From contig JAEEXX010000008.1 of the NCBI GenBank assembly GCA_016287985.1, positions 1 to 34,072 of the forward strand: 34,072 bases of DNA, in the 5' to 3' direction. Shown in pieces: positions 24,461 through 33,672 of the stretch (position 1 is its first letter; every line of letters begins with the position of its first letter). Made by a program: the position numbers and the translations under genes. Below the pieces are notes generated by a model. That model worked only from the letters and a program-made list of their open reading frames with translations. It did no database searches and was not told the origin of the DNA. Source of the stretch: Candidatus Gastranaerophilales bacterium (lineage in GTDB: Bacteria; Cyanobacteriota; Vampirovibrionia; Gastranaerophilales; Gastranaerophilaceae).

Positions 24461-26236
24461 TTATTCACCAACCGAAATGTAGCAATCTTTTCTCTTATCA
24501 ACATAAGTCGTGTGAAGAAGTTCGTGTGCCTTGTGAGAATTCGGTTTTTCCAAATGTTTTGAATACAAATCTTTGATTTCAGGATTCTCATGTGACTTTC
24601 TCCATTCGCCTTGAGCATCATCTGTATACAAACCTTGTGCCCTAAGTTCTTTTATATTGGAATCGTTGCAGCTTTGAGGTTGTCCGCCACCGTTGATACA
24701 TCCACCGGGACAAGCCATAACTTCAAGCATCTGATAATCAGCTTTGCCTTCCTTGATTTCTCTTATGCATTTTTCGGCTTCTTTCAGTGTATTAACGATT
24801 TTTACCTTAACTTTAGTTCCTTTAAGATCAAGCTCAACAGTCTTAACTCTATGAGTTCCCCTCATATCATTTATTACAACATTTTGAAGAGTTTCACCTG
24901 TTACAACTTCATAAGCTGTTCTTGCCGCAGCTTCAGCAACACCGCCTGATACACCAAAGATTGTACCTGCACCTGTGTATTTGCCGAACGGTGAATCAGG
25001 TTCTTCGCCTTCAAGAGACTTGAAATCAATACCTGCACCTTTTATCATTCTGCCAAGTTCTTGAGTTGTCAAAACGTAATCAATTTCTTGTCTGCCGTCA
25101 GCCATTTTAAATTGTTCACGTTTTGCTTCGTATTTCTTTGCCGTGCATGGCATTACTGAAACACTAACAATATTTTCTGAAGTAAATTCAGGATAGTATT
25201 GCGGAACGTACTCTCTGATAACAGCACCCAACATACCTTGAGGTGATTTACAGCTTGAAAGATGGTCAAGCATATCCGGGTGCTGAATTTCCAAAAATCT
25301 TACCCAGCCGGGGCAGCATGATGTAAACAGAGGTAATTTACCGCCATTTTTGAGTCTGTCGATGAATTCGTGAGCTTCTTCCATAATTGTTAAGTCAGCA
25401 GAGAAGTTTGTATCAAATACCAAGTCAAAGCCGATTTTCTTTAATGCAGCATTGATTTTCTTTGTTGAATTTACACCCGGTTCAAGACCAAACATTTCAC
25501 CAATCGCTACACGAACAGATGGCGCAAATTGAACAACAACTTTCTTGTTTGGATTTGTGATTGCATTCCAAACTTCATCAAGTTGTGTAGAATTAATCGT
25601 CAAAGCACCCGTTGGGCAAACTGCAGCACATTGTCCGCAATTGATACATTCACTCTTCGCAAGAGGCTTTCCTGCCATAGGTTCTACAACAGTCTTACTT
25701 CCTCTGTTTGCAAATCCCAAAACCTGCAAACCTTGATGTTCACTGCAAGCTCTTACGCAAGCTCCGCAAAGAATACATTTGTTATTGTCACGAATCAAAG
25801 CGCAAGAAGAATCATCAATCGGTGTTAATTCTTCTCTTTGAGCAAACTTCTTGACATTCTTTATACCATATTCTTCAGCATATTTTTGAAGTTCACAGTT
25901 ACCTGACTTATCGCAGGTTGTACATTCTCTGTCGTGGTTTGCAAGAAGAAGTTCCAAAACCATTTTTCTGATTTTACGAACTTTTTCTGTATTCAAATGC
26001 ACCTTTACTCCTGCTTCCGGAGGCATTGTACAAGATGAATTTATCATCCTTCTGCCATTTGGATACTCAACTTCCACAACACACATTCTGCATGCGCCGA
26101 AAGAAGTCAAATCAGGCCTGTAACATAATGTCGGAACACTCATTCCTGCTTTTCTTATTACTTCCAGAAGGTTGGGTTCGTTGGTAAATTCAACTTCCTT
26201 TCCTTCGATTATTAATGTTTTCTTTTCATCTGTCAT
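24461..26236 (-). CDS. hydA: [FeFe] hydrogenase catalytic subunit, NADH-linked trimeric type
   Basis: 591 residues. In order: an N-terminal [2Fe-2S] domain (Cys38, 49, 52, 69), the His-Cys3 [4Fe-4S] site (His101, Cys105, 108, 114), two ferredoxin clusters (CILCGACVRAC, CINCGQCAAVCPTGAL), then the H-cluster domain with the three signatures FTSCCPGWVRFLE, MPCTAKKYEAKR and EVMACPGGCINGGGQP, and a small-subunit-like C-terminus. All H-cluster cysteines are intact. The length fits HndD/A. woodii-type subunits without the extra C-terminal [2Fe-2S] of Thermotoga HydA. With HydB and HydC it should make H2 from NADH plus reduced ferredoxin (bifurcating type, inferred from subunit domains). Maturases HydEFG are not in the window. 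Confidence 0.95.
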   Translation of the reverse strand: MTDEKKTLIIEGKEVEFTNEPNLLEVIRKAGMSVPTLCYRPDLTSFGACRMCVVEVEYPNGRRMINSSCTMPPEAGVKVHLNTEKVRKIRKMVLELLLANHDRECTTCDKSGNCELQKYAEEYGIKNVKKFAQREELTPIDDSSCALIRDNNKCILCGACVRACSEHQGLQVLGFANRGSKTVVEPMAGKPLAKSECINCGQCAAVCPTGALTINSTQLDEVWNAITNPNKKVVVQFAPSVRVAIGEMFGLEPGVNSTKKINAALKKIGFDLVFDTNFSADLTIMEEAHEFIDRLKNGGKLPLFTSCCPGWVRFLEIQHPDMLDHLSSCKSPQGMLGAVIREYVPQYYPEFTSENIVSVSVMPCTAKKYEAKREQFKMADGRQEIDYVLTTQELGRMIKGAGIDFKSLEGEEPDSPFGKYTGAGTIFGVSGGVAEAAARTAYEVVTGETLQNVVINDMRGTHRVKTVELDLKGTKVKVKIVNTLKEAEKCIREIKEGKADYQMLEVMACPGGCINGGGQPQSCNDSNIKELRAQGLYTDDAQGEWRKSHENPEIKDLYSKHLEKPNSHKAHELLHTTYVDKRKDCYISVGE

Positions 26237-26276
26237 TTTATTTTTCCTTTTTTCTTATTACTAAATTACTGTTTTA

Positions 26277-26360
26277 GTTAATAAGTTAATAGGTTAATAA
26301 GTGAATAAGAAAAAGTTAAAAATCTTATTAACTTATTAACTTTGTTCTTATTAACCTATT
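26277..26360. repeat. 8-bp repeat array between hydB and hydA
   Basis: Units GTTAATAA, GTTAATAG, GTTAATAA and GTGAATAA in tandem (26277-26308) face three reverse-orientation TTATTAAC units (26325-26340 and 26348-26355). A 13-bp stem can form between 26289-26301 and 26347-26359, and the array runs into the hydB stop codon. The same family recurs at 33673-33791. Confidence 0.75.
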
Positions 26361-28209
26361 CTTTCCCTATTGCCTTGAAAGGACATGCATTCAAACAAGC
26401 CTCGCACTTGATACATTTAGACTGATCAATCTTGTGAGGATTTTTAACCGTTCCTTCAATCGCACCAACAGGACAAGTTCTTGCACATTTTGTACAACCT
26501 TTACACAAATCAGGATTGATTTGGATTTTCTTCATTGCGGTACAAACACCGGCAGGGCATTTGTGGTCACGAATGTGTGCAATATATTCATCTTTAAAGT
26601 ATTTTAAAGTTGAAAGTACAGGATTTGGAGCAGTTTTACCAAGACCGCAAAGAGAACCGTCTTTAACTGTCAAAGCAAGTTGTTCCAGCTTGTCTAAATC
26701 TTCCATTTCACCTTTGCCTGCAACAATCTTCTCTAAGATTTTAAGCATGTTTTTAGTACCTTCACGACAAGGAACGCACTTACCACAGGATTCATTCTTT
26801 GTGAAATTCATAAAGAATCTTGCAACTTCAACCATACAAGTATCTTCAGCCATTACAACCAAACCGCCTGAACCAACCATTGCGCCTGCTTTAATCAAAG
26901 AATCATAGTCCATAGAAATGTCAAGATGTTCTTCTGTTAAGCAGCCGCCGGAAGGCCCGCCGATTTGTACGGCTTTGAATTTCTTACCGCCTCTGATACC
27001 GCCTCCGATATCAAAGATAATCTGTCTTAAAGTTGTTCCCATCGGAACTTCTATAAGACCTGTATTGTTAACTTCACCTGTTAAGGCGAATGTTTTTGTA
27101 CCTTTTGATGTTTCACAACCCATTGATGAGAACCATTCAGCACCGTTCAGAATAATCAAAGGAACGTTGGCCAAGGTTTCAACATTGTTAATCAAAGTCG
27201 GTCTTCCGAACAAACCTTTGTTTGCAGGGAACGGCGGCTTCGGACGAGGCATACCTCTTTCCCCTTCTATTGATGCGATAAGAGCTGTTTCTTCACCGCA
27301 AACAAATGCGCCGGCACCTTCTTTTATATGGATTGTAAATGAAAAATCACTTCCCATAATATTTTTACCCAAGAAATGTTTTTCTTCGGCATCAGCAATA
27401 GCTTTTCTTAAACGTTTGATGGCAAGAGGATATTCTGCACGAACATATATATAAGCTTCGTCGGCACCAATTGCGAAACCTGCAATTGCCATACCTTCAA
27501 GAAGCTTATGCGGGTCGCCTTCCATGACTGAACGGTCCATAAATGCGCCAGGGTCGCCTTCGTCACCGTTACATACGACATAGGATTTGCCACCTCTGTT
27601 TGCAGCAGTAAATTTCCACTTCATACCGGTTGGGAAACCTCCGCCTCCTCTTCCTCTTAAACCTGATTTTGTAATTGTATCTATAACATTGTCAGGATTA
27701 TTTTCTTCAATAACTTTTGCTAAAGCTTCATAGCCTCTTACAGAAATTGCCTCTTCGATTGATTCTGCATTGATTTTACCGCAGTTCTTAAGAGCTGTAC
27801 GAGTTTGTTTAGCATAGAAATTAATGTCGTCATTTTTGTGAACAGCTTCACCTGTTTTCGGGTCTTTGTATAAAAGTCTTTCAACAGGTTTGTTATTTTT
27901 AACATGGCTTTCAAAGATTTCTTCGACATCTTCCACATGTACTTTGACATAAGTAACGTGTTTGTCCGGAATAATAACCAAAACACCTTGTTCGCAGAAA
28001 CCGTGGCACCCTGTCGGAACGATGGTTATTTTGTCATAATCGGTGAGTGTAGAAACATTTGCGCCGAGTTCTCTGAATTTTTCAATAACCTTCAAGGAAC
28101 CATTTGCAACGCAGCCTGTTCCTGCACAGACAAGAACTCTCAAGCCTTGTTCTTTAATATGTTCTTGAGCTTTTGTTTGCTCATCTTTAATATTTATATT
28201 CAATGTCAT
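26356..28209 (-). CDS. hydB: NADH-binding subunit of electron-bifurcating [FeFe] hydrogenase
   Basis: 617 residues. A thioredoxin-like [2Fe-2S] domain (CAGTGCVANGS, GCHGFCEQG) leads a NuoF-like core with NADH/FMN sites (GRGGGGFPTGMKW, YVVCNGDEGDPGAFMDR, GAYICGEETA-like GAFVCGEETA), then ESCGKCVPCREGT for a [4Fe-4S] cluster, and ends with two ferredoxin clusters (CKGCTKCARTCP, CIKCEACLNACP). This composition, with extra N- and C-terminal clusters, is that of HydB in HydABC enzymes. Its ATG overlaps the hydC stop by one base and follows a GAGGGGG ribosome site. A 119-bp repeat-bearing gap separates it from hydA. Confidence 0.95.
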   Translation of the reverse strand: MTLNINIKDEQTKAQEHIKEQGLRVLVCAGTGCVANGSLKVIEKFRELGANVSTLTDYDKITIVPTGCHGFCEQGVLVIIPDKHVTYVKVHVEDVEEIFESHVKNNKPVERLLYKDPKTGEAVHKNDDINFYAKQTRTALKNCGKINAESIEEAISVRGYEALAKVIEENNPDNVIDTITKSGLRGRGGGGFPTGMKWKFTAANRGGKSYVVCNGDEGDPGAFMDRSVMEGDPHKLLEGMAIAGFAIGADEAYIYVRAEYPLAIKRLRKAIADAEEKHFLGKNIMGSDFSFTIHIKEGAGAFVCGEETALIASIEGERGMPRPKPPFPANKGLFGRPTLINNVETLANVPLIILNGAEWFSSMGCETSKGTKTFALTGEVNNTGLIEVPMGTTLRQIIFDIGGGIRGGKKFKAVQIGGPSGGCLTEEHLDISMDYDSLIKAGAMVGSGGLVVMAEDTCMVEVARFFMNFTKNESCGKCVPCREGTKNMLKILEKIVAGKGEMEDLDKLEQLALTVKDGSLCGLGKTAPNPVLSTLKYFKDEYIAHIRDHKCPAGVCTAMKKIQINPDLCKGCTKCARTCPVGAIEGTVKNPHKIDQSKCIKCEACLNACPFKAIGKE

Positions 28210-28706
28210 TAGGCTACCCCCTCTTCCTTCATTAATGTATCAAGAATGACGCTGATTGCATCAGAGGTCATTTGAGGATAAACTTTGTCGTTTATCATAC
28301 AGACAGGAGCAAGACCGCAGGCGCCGAGGCAGCTTACAATTTCAAGTGAGAACAAGCCGTTATCACAAGTTCTTTGTCCTTCTTTAAGTTTCAATTTATT
28401 TTTGATTGCGTTCAATACCGGCATTGACCCACGAACGTGACATGCCGTACCGTCACATACTCTGATTTCATATTTCCCCTTTGGTTCTAATGAAAATTGA
28501 GCGTAAAATGTGGCTACACCATATACTGTTGCCGGTGAAAGTCCGTCAACGTGTTCACCTATGTAAGTCATAGCTTCTTCAGGCAAATATTTGTAAACTG
28601 CCTGAACATTTTGAAGCATTGCAATGAGGTAAGATTTTTTGTACTCATACTTCTTCAGGATATCCTCAATTACCTGAAAATCAATCTTCGTGCTTGTTAA
28701 TGTCAT
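28209..28706 (-). CDS. hydC: NuoE-like [2Fe-2S] subunit of the hydrogenase
   Basis: 165 residues, standard length. A helical N-terminal part (ILKKYEYKKSYLIAMLQNVQ, LSPATVYGVATFYAQF) leads the thioredoxin-like domain with four cluster ligands in CDGTACHVRGS and CLGACGLAPVCMIND. It passes electrons between HydB and HydA. It is the first gene of hydCBA, with AAGGAGAG before the ATG and a plausible promoter at 28747-28775. Confidence 0.93.
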   Translation of the reverse strand: MTLTSTKIDFQVIEDILKKYEYKKSYLIAMLQNVQAVYKYLPEEAMTYIGEHVDGLSPATVYGVATFYAQFSLEPKGKYEIRVCDGTACHVRGSMPVLNAIKNKLKLKEGQRTCDNGLFSLEIVSCLGACGLAPVCMINDKVYPQMTSDAISVILDTLMKEEGVA

Positions 28707-28746
28707 CTATTCTCTCCTTGGAAACAAGTTATTATCAAACAATTAC

Positions 28747-28775
28747 AAAGTACCATAAACAAAAAGTAGTGGCAA
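28747..28775 (-). promoter_or_regulatory. Candidate hydCBA promoter
   Basis: Minus strand: TTGCCA (28775-28770), a 17-bp spacer and TACTTT (28752-28747), with TGG in front of the -10. The leader would be about 35 nt. No regulator site is recognised. Confidence 0.4.
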
Positions 28776-28879
28776 GTTTTATATATTTTGATTTGTTAAT
28801 TTAATAACATTTGTTCCGCTAGCAAAAAATATTTTTACGGTGTTTAAAATGAAAAATAACAATTTTACGGAGGCAAAAA

Positions 28880-29176
28880 ATGAATATTAATTTCCAACCA
28901 AGTTACTTAAAAAATCAATCAACAAATATCGCAACTAAAGATAAACCCAGTTTTAAGCAAATTAGAGTGGTTCCAACTTCCTTCGATTCTATTGAGCGTG
29001 TGTTAAGAAAACGCGATGTACATCACTTTGAAGCTATAAAAGAAAATTTAACCAGAGTATATATAGATTGCTGTAGTTATTACAATATGCGCTTTAATAT
29101 ACCGACTATTGAGTATATGTTAAATGCACCTGATGAGTACGAAGTATCGGTTGATTACCTGCACATGTACATGTAG
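28880..29176 (+). CDS. Unknown 98-residue protein
   Basis: I do not recognise it. The N-terminus MNINFQPSYLKNQSTN...PSFKQ is polar and probably unstructured; the rest (FDSIERVLRKRDVHHFEAIK and onward) is likely alpha/beta. A GGAGG lies 8 nt before the ATG, which makes it a credible gene. It ends 59 bp before the fliI-like gene, which appears to have its own promoter. Confidence 0.6.
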   Translation: MNINFQPSYLKNQSTNIATKDKPSFKQIRVVPTSFDSIERVLRKRDVHHFEAIKENLTRVYIDCCSYYNMRFNIPTIEYMLNAPDEYEVSVDYLHMYM

Positions 29177-29219
29177 TTAGCAAGAGTGGGCAAAGTCAGT
29201 AGATATTTCTCAATTAACA

Positions 29220-29228
29220 TGCTAAAAT
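29220..29228 (+). promoter_or_regulatory. Extended -10 of the FliI-like gene
   Basis: TGCTAAAAT (TG-n-TAAAAT) is followed by 7 nt and the ATG at 29236. With no Shine-Dalgarno sequence, a leaderless transcript is likely. Confidence 0.45.
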
Positions 29229-29235
29229 TAATCTT

Positions 29236-30582
29236 ATGGAAGGTGTTAATCAAGAATATCTAAATGACTTAAAAAAGAGAGCTCATACGCAAATCGAGAA
29301 TGCTGATCTATACCAGTTCAAAGGTAGTGTATCCAAATTGCTTGGCTTAACTGTTGAAGTTAAACTACCAGGTTTAAAAATTGGTGATTTGTGTTTTATA
29401 GAAGCCGCAACAGGCGAAAAAAAACCTGCAGAGGTCGTCGCTTTTAAGGGCGATGCCGCACAATTACTGCTATTGTATGATGGTACCGGAATCGGGCAAG
29501 GAAGCCTTGTAACAACAACAGGAAAACCTATAACAATTCCTGTAGGAGATTTTTTACTCGGGAGACTAATTAATCCAATGGGCGACCCGATTGATGGAAA
29601 ACCTATGGATACAACTGGCGCTCTATGGCGAACAATAGAAGGTCCGCCGCCCGGACCGTTTGAACGACCTATTATTACAGAAATGTTTTCAACCGGTGTA
29701 AGAGCAATTGATGCATGTATGACATTTGGCTGTGGTCAACGTATGGGATTATTTGCAGGCTCAGGAGTCGGTAAAAGTACGCTCCTCGGTATGATTGCCA
29801 GAAATTCAGATGCAGATGTTAACGTAGTTGCACTGATAGGCGAACGTGGAAGGGAAGTAAAAGAATTTATTGAAGACTCTTTGGGACCTGAAGGCATGAA
29901 AAAATCTGTTATTGTATGTTCAACAGGCGACCAACCGCCTTTAATTCGACAAAAATGCCTTTTAGCTGCAACTTCAGTTTGTGAATATTTTAGAGACCAG
30001 GGGAAGAAGGTTTTTCTAATGACAGACACTGTTACACGTTGTGCAATGGCAGGGCGTGAAGTCGGTCTGTCTGTCGGAGAGCCTCCTACAATGAAGGGAT
30101 ATCCACCCTCAATATTTTCATGGCTTCAAAAAGCAATGGAAAGAGCAGGAAACAGTCCAAAAGGTTCTATTACAGCTTTTTACACAGTACTGATGGAAGG
30201 TGATGATATTAATGACCCTATTGTAGATACAGTCCGTGGTATCACTGACGGTCACATTTTCTTATCCAGAAAAGTTGCTGAAGCAAACCATTACCCGGCA
30301 ATTGATGTTTTGGGAAGTATTTCACGTCTTATGTCATCAATAGCGTCATCTGAACATAAGGAAGCGGCTGCGAAGATGAGAAAAATTCTTGCAATGTACA
30401 GAGAGAATAAAGATTTAATTGATGTAGGTATGTACCAGCCCGGAACGAACCCTAAACTTGATATTGCAATAGAAATGATGCCAAAAATCAATGAATTTTT
30501 ACAACAGAAAACTTCAGATAGTGTTAATATGCAAAACACTATTGATACACTGATAAATATGATGGCTGAAGTCGATGTATAA
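29236..30582 (+). CDS. fliI: FliI/SctN-type flagellar or type III export ATPase
   Basis: 448 residues, normal for the family. F1-beta-like ATPase that unfolds export substrates at the flagellar or type III secretion gate. Seen: LGRLINPMGDPIDG, the Walker A GSGVGKST (residues 175-182), VALIGERGREVKEFIED, Walker B-like KKVFLMTDTVTRCAMAGREV, GEPPTMKGYPPSIF (typical of FliI/SctN rather than F1) and SITAFYTVLMEGDDINDPI. A DNA or ATP synthase role is unlikely because the C-terminal helical domain of F1 beta is missing. No other flagellar gene is in the window, so partners are elsewhere or absent. A terminator follows at 30602. Confidence 0.85.
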   Translation: MEGVNQEYLNDLKKRAHTQIENADLYQFKGSVSKLLGLTVEVKLPGLKIGDLCFIEAATGEKKPAEVVAFKGDAAQLLLLYDGTGIGQGSLVTTTGKPITIPVGDFLLGRLINPMGDPIDGKPMDTTGALWRTIEGPPPGPFERPIITEMFSTGVRAIDACMTFGCGQRMGLFAGSGVGKSTLLGMIARNSDADVNVVALIGERGREVKEFIEDSLGPEGMKKSVIVCSTGDQPPLIRQKCLLAATSVCEYFRDQGKKVFLMTDTVTRCAMAGREVGLSVGEPPTMKGYPPSIFSWLQKAMERAGNSPKGSITAFYTVLMEGDDINDPIVDTVRGITDGHIFLSRKVAEANHYPAIDVLGSISRLMSSIASSEHKEAAAKMRKILAMYRENKDLIDVGMYQPGTNPKLDIAIEMMPKINEFLQQKTSDSVNMQNTIDTLINMMAEVDV

Positions 30583-30601
30583 TACACCGATTTTTAAACA
30601 C

Positions 30602-30637
30602 ATACAAAAGGGGCCTTTATTAAGACCCCTTTTGTAT
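30602..30637. terminator. Bidirectional terminator between fliI and rpoD
   Basis: 12-bp stem ATACAAAAGGGG/CCCCTTTTGTAT with a 12-nt loop, placed between two convergent genes, with A/T runs on both sides. Confidence 0.85.
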
Positions 30638-30644
30638 ACCTATT

Positions 30645-31736
30645 CTAATTTTCTACATATTCTCTTAAACGTTTACTTCTATTCGGGTGTCTCAGTTTTC
30701 TCAAAGCCTTTGCTTCAATCTGTCTGATACGTTCACGTGTAACACCAAACAACTGTCCTACTTCTTCCAAAGTTCTCTGACGACCATCATCCATACCAAA
30801 TCTCAATCTTAAAACATCTCTTTCACGGGGAGAAAGCGTACAAAGAACTTCTGCGAGATCCTCTCTTAAAAGCTCGGAGGCAACTGTTTTAATCGGTGCA
30901 TCTGCTTCTTTATCCTCAATAAAATCACCTAACCTTGAATCTTCTTCTTTACCAATAGGAGTTTCCAAAGATAATGGTTCTTGAGCTATTTTGACAATTT
31001 CTCTTAATTTTGAAATGGAAACACCCATCTCGACAGCCAATTCTTCTTCGGTTGGTTTCCTTGAAAGTTCTTGCGCCAAGCGGCGAGTAACTTTCTTAAG
31101 CTTGTTAATGGTTTCAACCATGTGTACCGGGATACGGATTGTCCTTGCCTGATCGGCGATTGCTCTTGTAATTGCTTGTCTAATCCACCATGTAGCATAA
31201 GTTGAGAATTTAAAACCTCTTTCATGGTCAAATTTTTCAGCGGCACGAATTAAGCCCAAATTCCCTTCTTGAATCAAATCCAGGAAAAGCATACCTCTTC
31301 CGACATACTTCTTAGCAATTGAAACAACCAGCCTTAAATTTGCCTGAACTAACTTACGCTTTGCTACAGCACCAGCCGCACCGCCTTGAATAATTTTTCT
31401 GGCGAGTTCGATTTCTTCACCGGTTGATAAAAGTTTAATACGTCCGATTTCTCTTAAGTATAACCTTACCGGATCTTCAACCGCAACTCCTTTCGGAGTT
31501 TCAATATCAACTTCCGAATCCGCATCGGAATCGGATGAATCCATCATATAAAAATCTTCACCCTTAATACCATCCAGCTTTGATGTTTCAATAATATCTT
31601 CAATATTATCAGTACCTAAATCTGTACCGATATAATCGTCGTTTTCGTCTTTTTCTTCATCATCAAAACCAAGTAAATCAATATTTTCGTCTTCTACACT
31701 TACAACTGATGATCTTGAATTACGTTTTTGTGTCAT
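30645..31736 (-). CDS. rpoD: Primary RNA polymerase sigma factor
   Basis: 363 residues. An acidic N-terminal part of about 85 residues (region 1.1-like, rich in Asp/Glu) is followed by region 1.2 ([19 protein letters not shown]), region 2 ([40 protein letters not shown]), region 3 ([17 protein letters not shown]) and region 4 with its HTH ([20 protein letters not shown]). Region 4 closely resembles cyanobacterial SigA. It recognises the TTGACA/TATAAT-type promoters listed here. The ATG abuts the dnaG stop, with GGAG inside the dnaG end, so both are co-expressed. Confidence 0.96.
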   Translation of the reverse strand: MTQKRNSRSSVVSVEDENIDLLGFDDEEKDENDDYIGTDLGTDNIEDIIETSKLDGIKGEDFYMMDSSDSDADSEVDIETPKGVAVEDPVRLYLREIGRIKLLSTGEEIELARKIIQGGAAGAVAKRKLVQANLRLVVSIAKKYVGRGMLFLDLIQEGNLGLIRAAEKFDHERGFKFSTYATWWIRQAITRAIADQARTIRIPVHMVETINKLKKVTRRLAQELSRKPTEEELAVEMGVSISKLREIVKIAQEPLSLETPIGKEEDSRLGDFIEDKEADAPIKTVASELLREDLAEVLCTLSPRERDVLRLRFGMDDGRQRTLEEVGQLFGVTRERIRQIEAKALRKLRHPNRSKRLREYVEN

Positions 31737-33623
31737 TTATTTATCTCCAGTATTTAACTTTATCTTATCTCTAAGCTGCATTTGAAGCTTAAGGGCCTCT
31801 GTATCGTCATTATTGACTTCACGATAATGCTTACGAAGCTTTTCTGTATCTTGTTCAGAGTAGCATCTATCTAGTCTAAATATATTTTCCCTAACTGTTT
31901 GTTCCAATTCCTCTGCATCTAACCCGTTAAATGCTTCAGACATATCGACTATATCAGTTAATATTTGTGTTATGTTATCATCCTCAATGAATTCAGTATA
32001 TAGATTTTTTGTCAATTCCCTAACATTATTTACTGTATCAATCAATTTGTCAATTGTATTTTTTACAATTATTAATGTTTCATCTCGGATAATATTTTCT
32101 GGGAGCAATTCATTTAGTTTTTGATAGTTTTGACTACCTCCAACAGATAGAAAAACGCTCAACAAATTTTTTTGCGCTTTTATTTCGAATTGTGAAGAAT
32201 TTGTTACAGAAAATTTTTGTACTTTCGGTGAAATATGGTTGTCATAAGCATTCTCGGTACGTTTTAATTCTTTGAGAATCGCATTTTCATTAACATCCAA
32301 AACAGAAGAAACCATTTTTACATATTCGGTTTGTATAATTTTATTATTAACATCTTTAAGTATTTCTATAACTTTTGAAACCAATTCAGATTTTTCTTGC
32401 GGAGTTTTAATGTCATGCCTTTCAGAAAGAATATTATTTAATAAAAAGTCAATTAAAAGCGGAGCTTCTTTTACGAATTCATTAAAGGCTTCGCCACCCA
32501 TTGTACGTATAAATTCATCAGGATCCTTACCTTGAGGTGGCGAAATTACTCTGATTTCACAAGCATATTTATTATCAAGCGCAGTAGAAATATGACTTTC
32601 ATCGAATTGCTTAATATCACCTAAGGTGGCTAAAGTGTCCTTAATAACTTGGCTTCCGCGTTTTGTCGCATTAATTCCGGCAGAATCGGTATCAAACGAC
32701 AAATATACCCTTCTGGATTTGGTGTATCGGCTTAAAAGCTTTACATGTTCAGCCGTAAGGGCAGTCCCGCATGATGCAACCGCATTTTTTACACCATTTG
32801 ATTGCGCTGTTATTACATCAAAATAACCTTCCATAATTATTACCGAATCATCGTCTTTTATCGACTCTTTAGCGGTATAAAGCCCAAAGAGCGTTTTACT
32901 TTTGTTGTAAATCAATGAATCCGAAGAGTTCAAATACTTAGGATTTTGCCCCTCATCAACAGCTCTGGCGCCAAATGCTATGTAATCCCCGTTTTCATTC
33001 TGAATCGGAATAATAATCCTGTTTCTGAATCTGTCTATCCAGCCGCCTTGATTAGATTTAAGTATCAAACCTGCTTTTTCAAGTATTTCGTCTTTAAAAT
33101 CTTTTTTTAATTCGTTATACAAAGAGTCATGCTTATTCGGTGCCCAACCGAGAGTATACGTATCAATAATTTCGTCAGTAATATTTCTGCCTTTTAAATA
33201 AGTCATTGCCTTATTGGAATCATTAGCGGTTTTAAGCTGAAAATTATAAAATTGTGCAGCTTTTTTGCATGCTTTGAGCATTGCTTCACGCTGGGTTTTG
33301 GTTTCACTTGAAGGAGCAAATTTTTTCGGCAATTCTATGCCAAACTTTTCCGCAAGTTCAAGAATTACTTCTTTGTACTCCCGATTTTGGATTCGTACCA
33401 AAAAGTTAAGGGCATCCCCTCCGGCGCCGCAGGAAAAACACTTGTATATTCCCTTAGACGGACTTACAGACATAGATGGGTGCTTGTCGTCATGGAACGG
33501 ACAAATTCCCCAATAATTTGCTCCGCTTTTTTTCAAAACGACGTATTGTGATATTGTGTCTACTATATCCAGCCGGTCTTTAATAAGAGAAACTGCTTCT
33601 TCAAAAGAACTTGCAACAACCAT
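31737..33623 (-). CDS. dnaG: DNA primase
   Basis: 628 residues. It makes RNA primers at the replication fork. The CHC2 zinc domain has Cys41, His44, Cys62 and Cys65 (CPFHDDKHPS, YKCFSCGAGGD). The core has RFRNRIIIPIQNENGDYIAF and the Toprim VIIMEGYFDVI, then SFDTDSAG and QGKDPDEFI. A long C-terminal helical part for helicase binding follows. The ATG at 33623 has no Shine-Dalgarno sequence; TGCTAAACT ends 7 nt upstream. rpoD follows directly, the conserved dnaG-rpoD pairing, but rpsU is not present upstream. Confidence 0.95.
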   Translation of the reverse strand: MVVASSFEEAVSLIKDRLDIVDTISQYVVLKKSGANYWGICPFHDDKHPSMSVSPSKGIYKCFSCGAGGDALNFLVRIQNREYKEVILELAEKFGIELPKKFAPSSETKTQREAMLKACKKAAQFYNFQLKTANDSNKAMTYLKGRNITDEIIDTYTLGWAPNKHDSLYNELKKDFKDEILEKAGLILKSNQGGWIDRFRNRIIIPIQNENGDYIAFGARAVDEGQNPKYLNSSDSLIYNKSKTLFGLYTAKESIKDDDSVIIMEGYFDVITAQSNGVKNAVASCGTALTAEHVKLLSRYTKSRRVYLSFDTDSAGINATKRGSQVIKDTLATLGDIKQFDESHISTALDNKYACEIRVISPPQGKDPDEFIRTMGGEAFNEFVKEAPLLIDFLLNNILSERHDIKTPQEKSELVSKVIEILKDVNNKIIQTEYVKMVSSVLDVNENAILKELKRTENAYDNHISPKVQKFSVTNSSQFEIKAQKNLLSVFLSVGGSQNYQKLNELLPENIIRDETLIIVKNTIDKLIDTVNNVRELTKNLYTEFIEDDNITQILTDIVDMSEAFNGLDAEELEQTVRENIFRLDRCYSEQDTEKLRKHYREVNNDDTEALKLQMQLRDKIKLNTGDK

Positions 33624-33630
33624 GCCAAAC

Positions 33631-33639
33631 AGTTTAGCA
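33631..33639 (-). promoter_or_regulatory. Extended -10 of dnaG-rpoD
   Basis: Minus strand TGCTAAACT (TG-n-TAAACT), then 7 nt, then the dnaG ATG. This predicts leaderless transcription of the operon. Confidence 0.4.
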
Positions 33640-33672
33640 CGAATAAATTTTGGGGTAAAGAGAGGAGAGAAA

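Noticed and set aside
26918-27454. 178-residue antisense frame inside hydB
   Set aside because: It is opposite a strongly conserved gene, with no ribosome site and no recognisable domain; a codon-bias shadow.
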